This document shows, piece after piece, positions 1 to 5,173 of a DNA stretch of 7,914 nt. A program made the position numbers and the translations under genes. Each line of letters begins with the position of its first letter. Position 1 is the stretch's first letter. Origin of the DNA: an uncultured Ruminococcus sp. (GTDB lineage Bacteria > Bacillota > Clostridia > Oscillospirales > Acutalibacteraceae); assembly GCA_902783065.1 (NCBI GenBank), contig CACZPV010000127.1:1-7914 (forward strand), in the 5' to 3' direction. The notes beneath the pieces were generated by a model, which saw only the letters and a list, made by a program, of their open reading frames with translations, was not told the DNA's origin and ran no database searches.

Positions 1-37
1 CACCAAAGATATTAAAGTATTCTATCGAATATTAGTA

Positions 38-57
38 TCAGACAGCGTCGTGTCTGA
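38..57 (-). terminator. Weak hairpin after the membrane-protein gene
   Basis: A 7-bp inverted repeat (TCAGACA / TGTCTGA) with a 6-base loop lies 13 bases past the stop codon of the minus-strand operon. The position suits a terminator, but no T-run follows on the minus strand, so it is only a possible RNA 3' structure or weak terminator. Confidence 0.25.
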
Positions 58-70
58 GCTGAACACTCAT

Positions 71-1348
71 TTATCCGATAAGCTCTGTGCCGTCGCATTT
101 AATCGAAACTATATCGTTGGGATCAAGTGCATACATTTCAGATTTTTCTCCCTCTTTGTTATATGTGAAGCTCCATGATGATTCGCTTTTTCCTTCCGGT
201 TCAGTTCCGGTGTTTGAGTAGCTTCCCATGCCATAAACCTTTGTTCCGTCTTTCATAGTGATCTCAATATTCAGTCCGGTTGATACACTAAGGTATTCGT
301 GAAGCTCTTCCTGACTCCAGTTTTCCTGATTGTCAAGGTCAAATCCTTCGTACACTCTGTTATTATCTGTTTCAGCTTCCATCTTCATTACAAATGATCC
401 TGCTTCGATACTCTTTACTGTCCACTCTGTGTTCAGTGCGCTGAATTTTTTGCCTTCGGCATCCGTGAAAGTTTTTTCTACCGTCTTATAATTCAGCTTT
501 GCACCAAGCTCGTATTCAAACGGGATAGTGGTTGACGTTGCAACAACAAGCTTTGATTGACCTTCATCATAAATCGGAACAATTATCTGGTTTTCTTTTA
601 ATGAAGCTTCTTTCTGATTAATAAGATCTTTATTTTCATCCATAAACTCACTGCATCCCATAAAAGTATCAGACGCGTCACTGTAAAGAACTTCATCAAT
701 ATGGTAGAATGTTGTTTCCGTATCCGTCACGGTAAGATTTTCACCCTTTATACAGCCTGCAGTGTCAGAACATGATACTACCGCACGAATTGTTTTTTCA
801 TCAACGAAATTATAGCTTACACCGCTGCTCGTTCCACGTCCGCCGTCCATCATGATCTTGAGCTGCTTATATGCACTCTCGGTTATATTCATTTCCGCAT
901 TCGTGCCAAGGAAACAGTAATTGTCATTAGTATCTACAAAATTACTTCCGTCCTTATTTGTTATATTGTAGATAGAAATCATTTCTGTTTCATCTCCTGT
1001 AACACCCAAAAATTCAATGTCAAGAGTATCGCTTTTTACCGATATGTCTGATCCGGGGAATACACCGTTTGCCGGTTGTCCGGCAAAAATCTCACCAAAT
1101 GCCGGATTAAATACTCCTGCTGCTGCCTGAACTGTAATTGTTGCTGCTGCTGTAATTGCTGCGGCAATAGCAACTATTGAGAAAATCTTCTTTGCTGAAA
1201 TCTTCTTTGTCTTTTTTCCGCCTTTAATCTCTTTCATAATTGACTCCTTCACTCTTGCGGCATCTATGCCTGTTTCATTAAGCACTGTGCTTTCATCAAT
1301 GTTCACAATCTCGTCCTCGCTCTTATCAAATACAAATGTCTTTTTCAT
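71..1348 (-). CDS. DUF4179-like membrane protein, putative anti-sigma factor
   Basis: This is a 425-residue protein with a charged cytoplasmic head (residues 1-54, including a predicted helix around 25-42), one hydrophobic Ala/Ile-rich membrane segment at about 55-75, and a large extracytoplasmic part of about 350 residues. That layout is the usual one for anti-sigma factors encoded next to ECF sigma factors in Clostridia, where the head binds the sigma factor and the outer part senses the envelope. The C-terminal end (ALDPNDIVSIKCDGTELIG) resembles the tail of DUF4179/DUF5643-type proteins; this is recalled similarity, not a search result. The ATG overlaps the sigma stop codon (ATGA), which implies translational coupling, and an AGAGGG ribosome binding site lies 8 bases upstream, inside the sigma gene. 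No zinc-binding HxxxCxxC anti-sigma motif is visible in the head, so inhibition of the sigma factor is inferred from gene order and topology. The signal it senses is unknown. Confidence 0.75.
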   Translation of the reverse strand: MKKTFVFDKSEDEIVNIDESTVLNETGIDAARVKESIMKEIKGGKKTKKISAKKIFSIVAIAAAITAAATITVQAAAGVFNPAFGEIFAGQPANGVFPGSDISVKSDTLDIEFLGVTGDETEMISIYNITNKDGSNFVDTNDNYCFLGTNAEMNITESAYKQLKIMMDGGRGTSSGVSYNFVDEKTIRAVVSCSDTAGCIKGENLTVTDTETTFYHIDEVLYSDASDTFMGCSEFMDENKDLINQKEASLKENQIIVPIYDEGQSKLVVATSTTIPFEYELGAKLNYKTVEKTFTDAEGKKFSALNTEWTVKSIEAGSFVMKMEAETDNNRVYEGFDLDNQENWSQEELHEYLSVSTGLNIEITMKDGTKVYGMGSYSNTGTEPEGKSESSWSFTYNKEGEKSEMYALDPNDIVSIKCDGTELIG

Positions 1349-1890
1349 TTTGTATACCCTCTTTCTGTAAGAATTGTTTTTAGTTTTTCTCTGGCTCTCT
1401 TTATTCTTGATTTAACCGTTTCACTTTTCATTCCCATTTTCTCGGATATCTCCGTAGAAGACTGGTAATAATAATAATGCCGGACTATTATCTCCTTGTC
1501 AGGTTCTCCTATAATATCAAGTGCTTCTCTAAGAACCTCTGTGATGATCTTGTTTTCAATCTCATCCGCTACAACAAGCCCATCTTCATAATCCATCTCA
1601 TCAATATTTACTATCTGATGACGAAATATTGATTTCAGTTTATTTTTCGTCTTATTTTTTGCTATACAGCATATGTACCCCTTCAGCTTATCCGGCTGAA
1701 CTTTCTCGCGGTTATACCACAGAGTAATGAAAGTATCAGAAGTAAGATCCTCCATATCCGTTATGCTTAAAGAACCATTTGCCAGATTATATACGATCGT
1801 TGACACCAGCGGTGTAAAACGGTCGACTATTGCTTCAAAGGCATTTTCATCGCCTTGTATGAGATTTTCCGCAAGTTTTTCAATTTCCAT
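1345..1890 (-). CDS. ECF-like RNA polymerase sigma factor (sigma-70 family)
   Basis: This 181-residue protein has the normal length for an ECF sigma factor. Region 2 covers about residues 10-88, with the acidic run DMEDLTSDTFITLW matching the core-binding and -10 recognition helices. Region 4 covers about 120-173, with a helix-turn-helix at about 143-166 (TEISEKMGMKSETVKSRIKRAREKL) that would contact the -35 element. A GTG three codons further upstream also opens the frame, but ATG at 1890 is preferred: it has a near-perfect GGCGGTGA Shine-Dalgarno sequence 5 bases upstream, whereas the GTG has none and lies inside that sequence. The stop overlaps the next gene by four bases, so the sigma factor and its presumed anti-sigma partner are made together. 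Autoregulation is common for such pairs, and a weak promoter candidate lies 60-85 bases upstream. Its regulon cannot be seen here. Confidence 0.88.
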   Translation of the reverse strand: MEIEKLAENLIQGDENAFEAIVDRFTPLVSTIVYNLANGSLSITDMEDLTSDTFITLWYNREKVQPDKLKGYICCIAKNKTKNKLKSIFRHQIVNIDEMDYEDGLVVADEIENKIITEVLREALDIIGEPDKEIIVRHYYYYQSSTEISEKMGMKSETVKSRIKRAREKLKTILTERGYTK

Positions 1891-1895
1891 TATTT

Positions 1896-1903
1896 TCACC
1901 GCC
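1896..1903 (-). promoter_or_regulatory. Ribosome binding site deciding the sigma factor start
   Basis: The minus strand reads GGCGGTGA, seven of eight matches to GGAGGTGA, five bases before ATG 1890. It overlaps the alternative in-frame GTG at 1899 and so argues against that start. Confidence 0.7.
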
Positions 1904-1948
1904 GTTCAATATTATTAACAGGTATTTAACTCTTATCCTTGCAAACTT

Positions 1949-1975
1949 TTTGATGAATCATCAGGGGTCATTTCC
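1949..1975 (-). promoter_or_regulatory. Speculative ECF-type promoter of the sigma operon
   Basis: Read on the minus strand, GGAAATG (1975-1969) is followed after 15 bases by TCAAA (1953-1949). This recalls the GGAACTT-N16-TCAAA pattern of sigma-E-type promoters and would give a leader of about 50 bases before ATG 1890. The -35 part sits inside one dyad and the -10 part abuts another. The match is imperfect, this sigma factor's specificity is unknown, and no convincing sigma-A promoter was found nearby. Confidence 0.2.
1951..1963. repeat. Perfect dyad, possible operator
   Basis: TGATGA and TCATCA arms are separated by a single A. The spacer is too short for a good RNA hairpin, so a dimeric DNA-binding protein site is the more natural reading. 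It lies about 60 bases upstream of the sigma factor start. Chance remains possible for a 6-bp arm. Confidence 0.35.
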
Positions 1976-1980
1976 GACCC
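1965..1980. repeat. Short inverted repeat upstream of the sigma operon
   Basis: GGGTC (1965-1969) and GACCC (1976-1980) are separated by six bases. The repeat lies two bases from the dyad at 1951-1963, making a compact double-dyad region upstream of the sigma gene. It could be a hairpin or an operator half; its function is unknown. Confidence 0.3.
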
Positions 1981-2057
1981 TCTCAAGTACTTTCACTATT
2001 AATAACAACCTACCTGCCTGTTCAGGGGCATAATTTTTAAAATTTTTTATTTTTTCC

Positions 2058-2074
2058 GGAAAACACTAAATAAA
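2058..2074 (+). repeat. Direct repeat, copy 1
   Basis: GGAAAACACTAAATAAA at this position recurs at 2436-2451 with one A fewer, in the same orientation. The two copies flank the small-RNA candidate, about 380 bases apart. The similarity stops beyond this core. This could be an end sequence of a dispersed element or a chance AT-rich match. Confidence 0.45.
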
Positions 2075-2126
2075 CAGCTTCTTATCAGAAATCAGCATAA
2101 GAAATCCGTACGCAGCAAACATAAAA

Positions 2127-2166
2127 AGGCAAACGGCACAGTGACTATACACTGTGCCGTTTGCCT
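2127..2166 (-). terminator. Strong intrinsic terminator, 17-bp perfect stem
   Basis: AGGCAAACGGCACAGTG and its exact reverse complement flank a 6-base loop. On the minus strand the stem is followed by TTTTTATG, so termination is directed leftward; the plus-strand flank is purine-rich with no T-run. It ends the small-RNA candidate and also protects the sigma operon from read-through out of the desulfurase operon, which has no nearer terminator. Confidence 0.88.
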
Positions 2167-2204
2167 AAAGGAATAAAAAGAAAAAAGGAAAAAGGAAAGA
2201 AAAG

Positions 2205-2235
2205 GAATAATCAATTGTAAAACAGTCGATTATTC
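2205..2235 (-). other. Stem-loop 2 of the small-RNA candidate
   Basis: On the minus strand GAATAATCGA pairs with TTGATTATTC (10 bp, one G-U), then after a C/A mismatch TGT pairs with ACA around a TTT loop. The symmetrical extension makes a structured RNA more likely than chance. A pyrimidine tract follows directly. Confidence 0.5.
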
Positions 2236-2257
2236 ACTCTTGTAATCATAAACTCAT

Positions 2258-2278
2258 TGCATTTTCCGAGAAAATACA
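2258..2278 (-). other. Stem-loop 1 of the small-RNA candidate
   Basis: On the minus strand TGTATTTTC pairs with GAAAATGCA (9 bp, one G-U) around a TCG loop. A further U-A pair and wobble pairs can lengthen the stem to about 12 bp. Confidence 0.45.
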
Positions 2279-2328
2279 ACAGCGGACAGGAAAGATTTTA
2301 TTACAGTGCTTCTCTCAAATCCATATAT

Positions 2329-2357
2329 ATAGTACACCAATTTTAATCCATTGTCAA
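2329..2357 (-). promoter_or_regulatory. Sigma-A promoter of the small-RNA candidate
   Basis: On the minus strand a consensus TTGACA (2357-2352), a 17-base spacer and TACTAT (2334-2329, four of six consensus bases) form a well-spaced promoter. The AT-rich stretch upstream of the -35 (2360-2398, long T-runs on the plus strand) would serve as an UP-like element. No protein gene follows for over 400 bases. Confidence 0.7.
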
Positions 2358-2435
2358 GTAATTTTTATTAATTTTTTATAATTTTTTGGTTTTTTTTGCT
2401 ATAATTGGATTTATCCTGCTTAACACTGTTCTTAC

Positions 2436-2451
2436 GGAAACACTAAATAAA
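2436..2451 (+). repeat. Direct repeat, copy 2
   Basis: GGAAACACTAAATAAA matches copy 1 at 2058-2074 except for one A missing. It marks the left edge of the GC-richer, gene-free stretch that runs to about 2585. Confidence 0.45.
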
Positions 2452-2585
2452 TCACTATTATATCAAAAGAAGCCGGAAACGGCTCTGTATGAGGCTTTGC
2501 TCCACAACTCACATAAGTTCCGCCTTCCGATCGATTGCGCTTTCGGTGCGTCAATTAACCACATGCGCTGATTAACAAATTAATC
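2436..2585. mobile_element. Possible remnant of a dispersed repeat element
   Basis: This non-coding block is clearly less AT-rich than the T/A-run DNA before it. It begins with the repeat core and contains a small GNRA-type hairpin (AGCCG-GAAA-CGGCT, 2471-2484). It ends around an inverted repeat GATTAA-CAAA-TTAATC (2570-2585). The only open frame across it starts at TTG within a T-run and has no ribosome binding site. The composition and word usage suggest a miniature or decayed mobile element of the kind that litters Ruminococcus-type genomes. No transposase, clear terminal inverted repeats or target duplication could be seen, so this is a guess. Confidence 0.3.
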
Positions 2586-2609
2586 TGTATATTTTAAGTT
2601 ATAACAGCC

Positions 2610-3737
2610 TTATATTTTTGAAAGAACATAAGCAGTTCTTTCAATATCCCTTTCCCTGGTAAATGCCGAAGGAGAAATCCTGACTGTACCGCTGTCAATT
2701 GTTCCGAAAGCTTCATGAGCGCTTGGTGCACAATGAAGTCCTGCTCTTACAGCGATTCCGTTTTTTTGCAGATATTCGGAAACCTGCTCACTGTGTTTAT
2801 CCTTAACATTGAATGAAAAAACCGGAACAAATGATTCCGGTTTCGGAAACGGTGTATACAAAACGATTTTTGGATTTTTGGAAAGTCTTTGGTACAATAT
2901 CGACAGCAGCCGTAGTTCATGCTCGAAGATACGACTGATCCCCTTGCTTTTTACAAAACGCAATCCCTCATACATTCCTGCGATCCCGGGAAAATTAAGT
3001 GTACCGCTTTCAAATTTATCAGGATGTTCCTGAGGCTGTGTCGGTGATAATGAATTGCTGCCTGTTCCTCCTTCTACAAGTGTATCGGGAGAAATATCAC
3101 CGGAAAGAAGCATTAATCCTGTGCCCATTGGCGCATATAGCCCTTTATGAGGAGCAATACAGACAATATCATAGCCGTCAGCCATATTTATTCCGGCAAT
3201 ACCCGCACTTTGTGCAGCATCCAGCACAAATGGAATCCCGTATATATGTGCAAGCGCACAAATTCTTTCAACAGGCAGCCTGATCCCGAATACATTGGAA
3301 GCGTGCGTACAGATAATAGCTCTTGTATCTTTGTTTATACTGCTGCGAAAGCTGTCAATAGTTTTGTCGTCATCTCCGATATATACCTTTGCTTTGGTAT
3401 AGGTCACCCCACGGTCTTTCAAATGCTCCAGAGGCCGTATAACCGCATTATGCTCCAGTTCCGATACAACTGCATGGCCACCGTTTTTCATCAGGCTTTT
3501 GATTGCAGTATTCAGTGAAAATGTACAGCTTGGTGTAAAAATGACATTTTCTTCATTTTCTACACCAAAAAACTCCGCTGCTTCACATCTTGTATCATAA
3601 ACTTTTTTTGCAGCAGCCGATGAAAGACTGTGACCGCTGCGTCCGGGATTAGCCGACATTCTTAGCGCATTGTCACTTGCATTTATGACAGACTGCGGTT
3701 TAGGATTGGTTGTTGCCGAATTATCAAGATATATCAA
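2610..3737 (-). CDS. Class V aminotransferase, cysteine desulfurase family
   Basis: A 375-residue PLP enzyme of fold type I, near full length for the shorter cysteine desulfurase clade (the EF2568-like group). It should take sulfur, or selenium, from cysteine or selenocysteine to give alanine and an enzyme-bound persulfide. Visible active-site elements are H96 in ELEHNA (stacks on the cofactor), N148, D173 and Q176 in VLDAAQS (pyridine ring contacts), the Schiff-base lysine K198 in APHKG, and C336 in RAGLHCAP, the likely persulfide cysteine. The start is TTG: the N-terminus MIYLDNSATT is the conserved beginning of this family, GGCGGAG lies 7 bases upstream, and no ATG is nearby. The TTG overlaps the stop of the DUF3343 gene (TTGA), so the two are coupled and the small protein may accept the sulfur. 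No iscU, nifU or selD-like gene is seen here, so the final acceptor is unknown. Confidence 0.88.
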   Translation of the reverse strand: MIYLDNSATTNPKPQSVINASDNALRMSANPGRSGHSLSSAAAKKVYDTRCEAAEFFGVENEENVIFTPSCTFSLNTAIKSLMKNGGHAVVSELEHNAVIRPLEHLKDRGVTYTKAKVYIGDDDKTIDSFRSSINKDTRAIICTHASNVFGIRLPVERICALAHIYGIPFVLDAAQSAGIAGINMADGYDIVCIAPHKGLYAPMGTGLMLLSGDISPDTLVEGGTGSNSLSPTQPQEHPDKFESGTLNFPGIAGMYEGLRFVKSKGISRIFEHELRLLSILYQRLSKNPKIVLYTPFPKPESFVPVFSFNVKDKHSEQVSEYLQKNGIAVRAGLHCAPSAHEAFGTIDSGTVRISPSAFTRERDIERTAYVLSKI

Positions 3738-3994
3738 ATAAATTCTCCGCCTTTCTTTGCGGGGGCAGCGACCTTGATACCGTTTTCCATCAGTATTTGT
3801 TCGGCTCTTACAATATCCTTTGAGGAAACAGAGAGTACATAGCCGCAGCCTACAGAATGATCTTTTTTGGTATTTCTTTTGATCCTTGATTTTATTCCGT
3901 TTGCGGAAAGCACTTTTTGCCCTCTCATAGCGTGTGTTACAGAGGAAACATTAATATAAGCTATCCCACAAGAATCACCTCTCTTTTCTATCAT
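3734..3994 (-). CDS. DUF3343 protein, putative Se/S carrier
   Basis: A small protein of about 86 residues. The conserved part begins at about residue 12 (YINVSSVTHAMRGQKVLSANGI). It includes a lone-cysteine motif VGCGYVLSV and a C-terminal helix followed by NGIKV, the alpha/beta arrangement known for DUF3343, a family described as putative selenium/sulfur carrier-like. Such genes often sit directly before EF2568-type aminotransferases, as here with a four-base overlap, which suggests transfer of sulfur or selenium between the two proteins; this is inference. The start is uncertain. The frame is open to a TTG at 4024, but ATG 3994 fits better with the promoter about 30 bases upstream, although its ribosome binding site (GGGGT) is weak. 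A better Shine-Dalgarno match, AGAGGTGA, lies inside the frame, so a shorter product beginning at a non-ATG codon cannot be excluded. Confidence 0.75.
   Translation of the reverse strand: MIEKRGDSCGIAYINVSSVTHAMRGQKVLSANGIKSRIKRNTKKDHSVGCGYVLSVSSKDIVRAEQILMENGIKVAAPAKKGGEFI
3745..3751 (-). promoter_or_regulatory. Ribosome binding site for the TTG-started desulfurase
   Basis: The minus strand reads GGCGGAG, 7 bases before TTG 3737 and inside the end of the DUF3343 gene. It supports TTG as a true start codon. Confidence 0.65.
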
Positions 3995-4028
3995 AATATG
4001 AAACCCCGGGTCTGTGGGTGACAATTAC

Positions 4029-4057
4029 ATGCTATATACATTTTTACTGTTTATCAA
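4029..4057 (-). promoter_or_regulatory. Promoter of the DUF3343-desulfurase operon
   Basis: On the minus strand TTGATA (4057-4052), a 17-base spacer and TAGCAT (4034-4029) match the sigma-A pattern, with five and four of six consensus bases. The predicted start near 4022 leaves a leader of about 28 bases before ATG 3994. It diverges from the cdaA promoter about 120 bases away. Confidence 0.55.
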
Positions 4058-4079
4058 TACCCGTTTTCATCACATCCGG

Positions 4080-4097
4080 GCTGCGGGTGTTCGCAGC
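4080..4097. repeat. GC-rich hairpin between divergent promoters
   Basis: GCTGCG and CGCAGC flank a 6-base loop within a locally GC-richer stretch (about 4070-4130). No T-run follows in either direction, so it is not a good terminator. It may be a binding site or chance. Confidence 0.25.
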
Positions 4098-4137
4098 ATG
4101 CCCACAGCCGTCCGCTACAATCTCCCCCTTCCCTGCT

Positions 4138-4173
4138 TTGATGCAAATTGATGCAAAAAAATTGCAAAAAAAA
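4138..4173. promoter_or_regulatory. Tandem 10-bp repeat with phased A-tracts upstream of cdaA
   Basis: TTGATGCAAA occurs twice in exact tandem (4138-4147, 4148-4157), followed by the related TTGCAAA at 4162-4168. Their A-tracts (4145-4147, 4155-4161, 4166-4173) are spaced about one helical turn apart and end four bases before the cdaA -35 box. Phased A-tracts in this position usually bend DNA and act as UP elements. A tandem regulator site is the alternative. Confidence 0.45.
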
Positions 4174-4176
4174 CAG

Positions 4177-4204
4177 TTGATAAAATGAAATGATATGTTA
4201 AAAT
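4177..4204 (+). promoter_or_regulatory. Sigma-A promoter of cdaA-cdaR
   Basis: TTGATA (4177-4182), a 16-base spacer and TAAAAT (4199-4204) with an extended-10 TGT in front make a strong housekeeping promoter. The predicted start near 4211 gives a leader of about 70 bases before the TTG start at 4280. Confidence 0.65.
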
Positions 4205-4222
4205 ATAGATAGCAGTAAAATT

Positions 4223-4241
4223 ATACAGGCATAATCTGTAT
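4223..4241 (+). repeat. Inverted repeat in the cdaA leader
   Basis: ATACAG and CTGTAT flank a 7-base spacer about 12 bases into the predicted transcript. It could be a small leader hairpin or an operator that blocks early elongation. The AT-rich 6-bp arms make chance a real alternative. Confidence 0.3.
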
Positions 4242-4266
4242 GTATGTTTACCGTATTATATTACCC

Positions 4267-4272
4267 GGAGGG
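4267..4272 (+). promoter_or_regulatory. Ribosome binding site selecting the TTG start of cdaA
   Basis: GGAGGG lies 7 bases before the in-frame TTG at 4280. The upstream in-frame ATG at 4244 has no Shine-Dalgarno sequence in front of it, so TTG is the preferred start. Confidence 0.75.
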
Positions 4273-4279
4273 AACTGCT

Positions 4280-5173
4280 TTGTGGGATCAGATTGTTAAT
4301 CTATATAATGATTTTATCATGGCTATGCAGTCATTTAAGGTTACTGATGTACTTGATATCGTCATTGTATCATTTCTTATATACAGCCTTATCAAAATCA
4401 TGAGAGAAACAAGGGCAGAACAACTTGTCAAAGGTATTCTGATTCTTCTTGTTGCTTTTGCAGTATCGACTATCTTTAATCTTAAAATGCTTAATACGCT
4501 TTTTGTTTCTTTTTTTCAATTTTCAGTACTGGCAGTACTTATTGTCTTTCAGCCGGAACTTCGCAGCGCACTTGAACATATCGGAAGAAGTAAGATAGGT
4601 AAATACTGGACTGGTCTGGCTTCGGCAAGCATTGAAGAAGAACAGATCAAACAGATCAGAAAATGCATTAACTGCGTAGTGGAAGTTGCTAATAAGTTTC
4701 AGAAATCCAAAACCGGTGCTTTGATCGTTTTCGAACGCAGTACAAAACTCGGTGAGATTATCGATACCGGTACCGTCGTAGATGCTGTTCCGAGTGCGGA
4801 AATGATCGGAAATATTTTTTTCAACAAAGCACCCCTTCATGACGGCGCTATGGTAATCCGTAACGGTAAGGTACATGCTGCCGGCTGTATTCTTCCTCTG
4901 ACCAAAAATAACGATATCAGTACTGATCTTGGTACAAGACATCGTGCTGCATTAGGTATCAGTGAAAACAGCGATGCTGTTATAGTGATTGTATCTGAAG
5001 AAACCGGTACTATTTCTATCGCTAAAAACGGAATTATTACAAGAAATTATACCAGAGAAACGCTGAGCATGGCTCTTGAGGAGGATCTGATTCCTAAAGA
5101 GCATGAAAAGGCAGAACGAGTACCCGTTGCTAACGGGATAATGAAGGGGAAGAAAAATGAAGGGAAAAAGTAA
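4280..5173 (+). CDS. cdaA: Diadenylate cyclase, membrane-bound CdaA type
   Basis: This enzyme condenses two ATP into cyclic di-AMP, the second messenger that controls potassium and osmolyte transport and cell-wall homeostasis in Gram-positive bacteria. The TTG start gives 297 residues. Three membrane segments at about 24-41, 50-66 and 71-90 precede a cytoplasmic DAC domain at about 120-260. The signature residues are intact: D188-G189-A190 in PLHDGAMVI and R220-H221-R222 in GTRHRAALGIS, followed by the conserved SEETGTIS stretch, so the enzyme should be active. An ATG 12 codons upstream opens the frame but lacks a ribosome binding site, and starting at TTG yields MWDQIV, like the usual N-terminus of the family. 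The C-terminus is a lysine-rich tail whose last codons overlap cdaR by 17 bases, as expected for a protein that works in complex with CdaR. The glmM gene that often follows this pair is not present downstream. Confidence 0.95.
   Translation: MWDQIVNLYNDFIMAMQSFKVTDVLDIVIVSFLIYSLIKIMRETRAEQLVKGILILLVAFAVSTIFNLKMLNTLFVSFFQFSVLAVLIVFQPELRSALEHIGRSKIGKYWTGLASASIEEEQIKQIRKCINCVVEVANKFQKSKTGALIVFERSTKLGEIIDTGTVVDAVPSAEMIGNIFFNKAPLHDGAMVIRNGKVHAAGCILPLTKNNDISTDLGTRHRAALGISENSDAVIVIVSEETGTISIAKNGIITRNYTRETLSMALEEDLIPKEHEKAERVPVANGIMKGKKNEGKK

Larger units (their letters stand above)
2122..2322 (-). ncRNA. Candidate small non-coding RNA, about 200 nt
   Basis: This is a self-contained transcription unit on the minus strand. 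A sigma-A promoter at 2357-2329 predicts a start near 2322, and an intrinsic terminator with a 17-bp stem ends near 2122. No start codon with a ribosome binding site and a reasonable frame was found in between. In RNA order the unit has a hairpin at 2278-2258 (9-bp stem with one G-U pair and a UCG loop) and a second at 2235-2205 (10-bp stem with one G-U pair, then 3 bp after a C/A mismatch). A C/U-rich linker at 2207-2167 carries four UUCC motifs, and the terminator follows. UUCC repeats in single-stranded RNA can pair with AAGGA ribosome binding sites, as in C-rich Firmicute sRNAs such as RsaE/RoxS, so a trans-acting translational regulator is a fair guess. It does not resemble 6S RNA, SRP RNA or tmRNA by the features I can recall. 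It could instead be a leader of the downstream sigma operon, but the terminator looks constitutive. Confidence 0.55.

Noticed and set aside
1727..1918. 63-codon plus-strand frame opposite the sigma factor
   Set aside because: It is antisense to the conserved region 2 of the sigma factor, with no supporting start signals.
2122..2322. Identification of the small RNA as 6S, SRP or tmRNA
   Set aside because: There is no end-to-end pairing with a central bubble (6S), no conserved SRP S-domain loop and no tRNA-like ends with a tag frame.
2400..2405. Consensus TATAAT on the plus strand
   Set aside because: There is no -35 match at 16-18 bases and no gene follows downstream on that strand. T/A-rich DNA yields such matches by chance.
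2386..2571. Plus-strand open frame of 61 codons
   Set aside because: It begins with TTG inside a T-run, has no ribosome binding site, covers the suspected repeat remnant and shows no protein-like pattern beyond a hydrophobic start made by the T-run.
3147..3518. 123-codon plus-strand frame opposite the desulfurase gene
   Set aside because: It is a shadow of the desulfurase frame, whose active-site motifs are intact. There is no promoter or ribosome binding site for it.
4523..4942. 139-codon antisense frame within cdaA
   Set aside because: It lies wholly within the conserved cdaA coding region on the opposite strand, has no ribosome binding site and its product looks unlike a folded domain.
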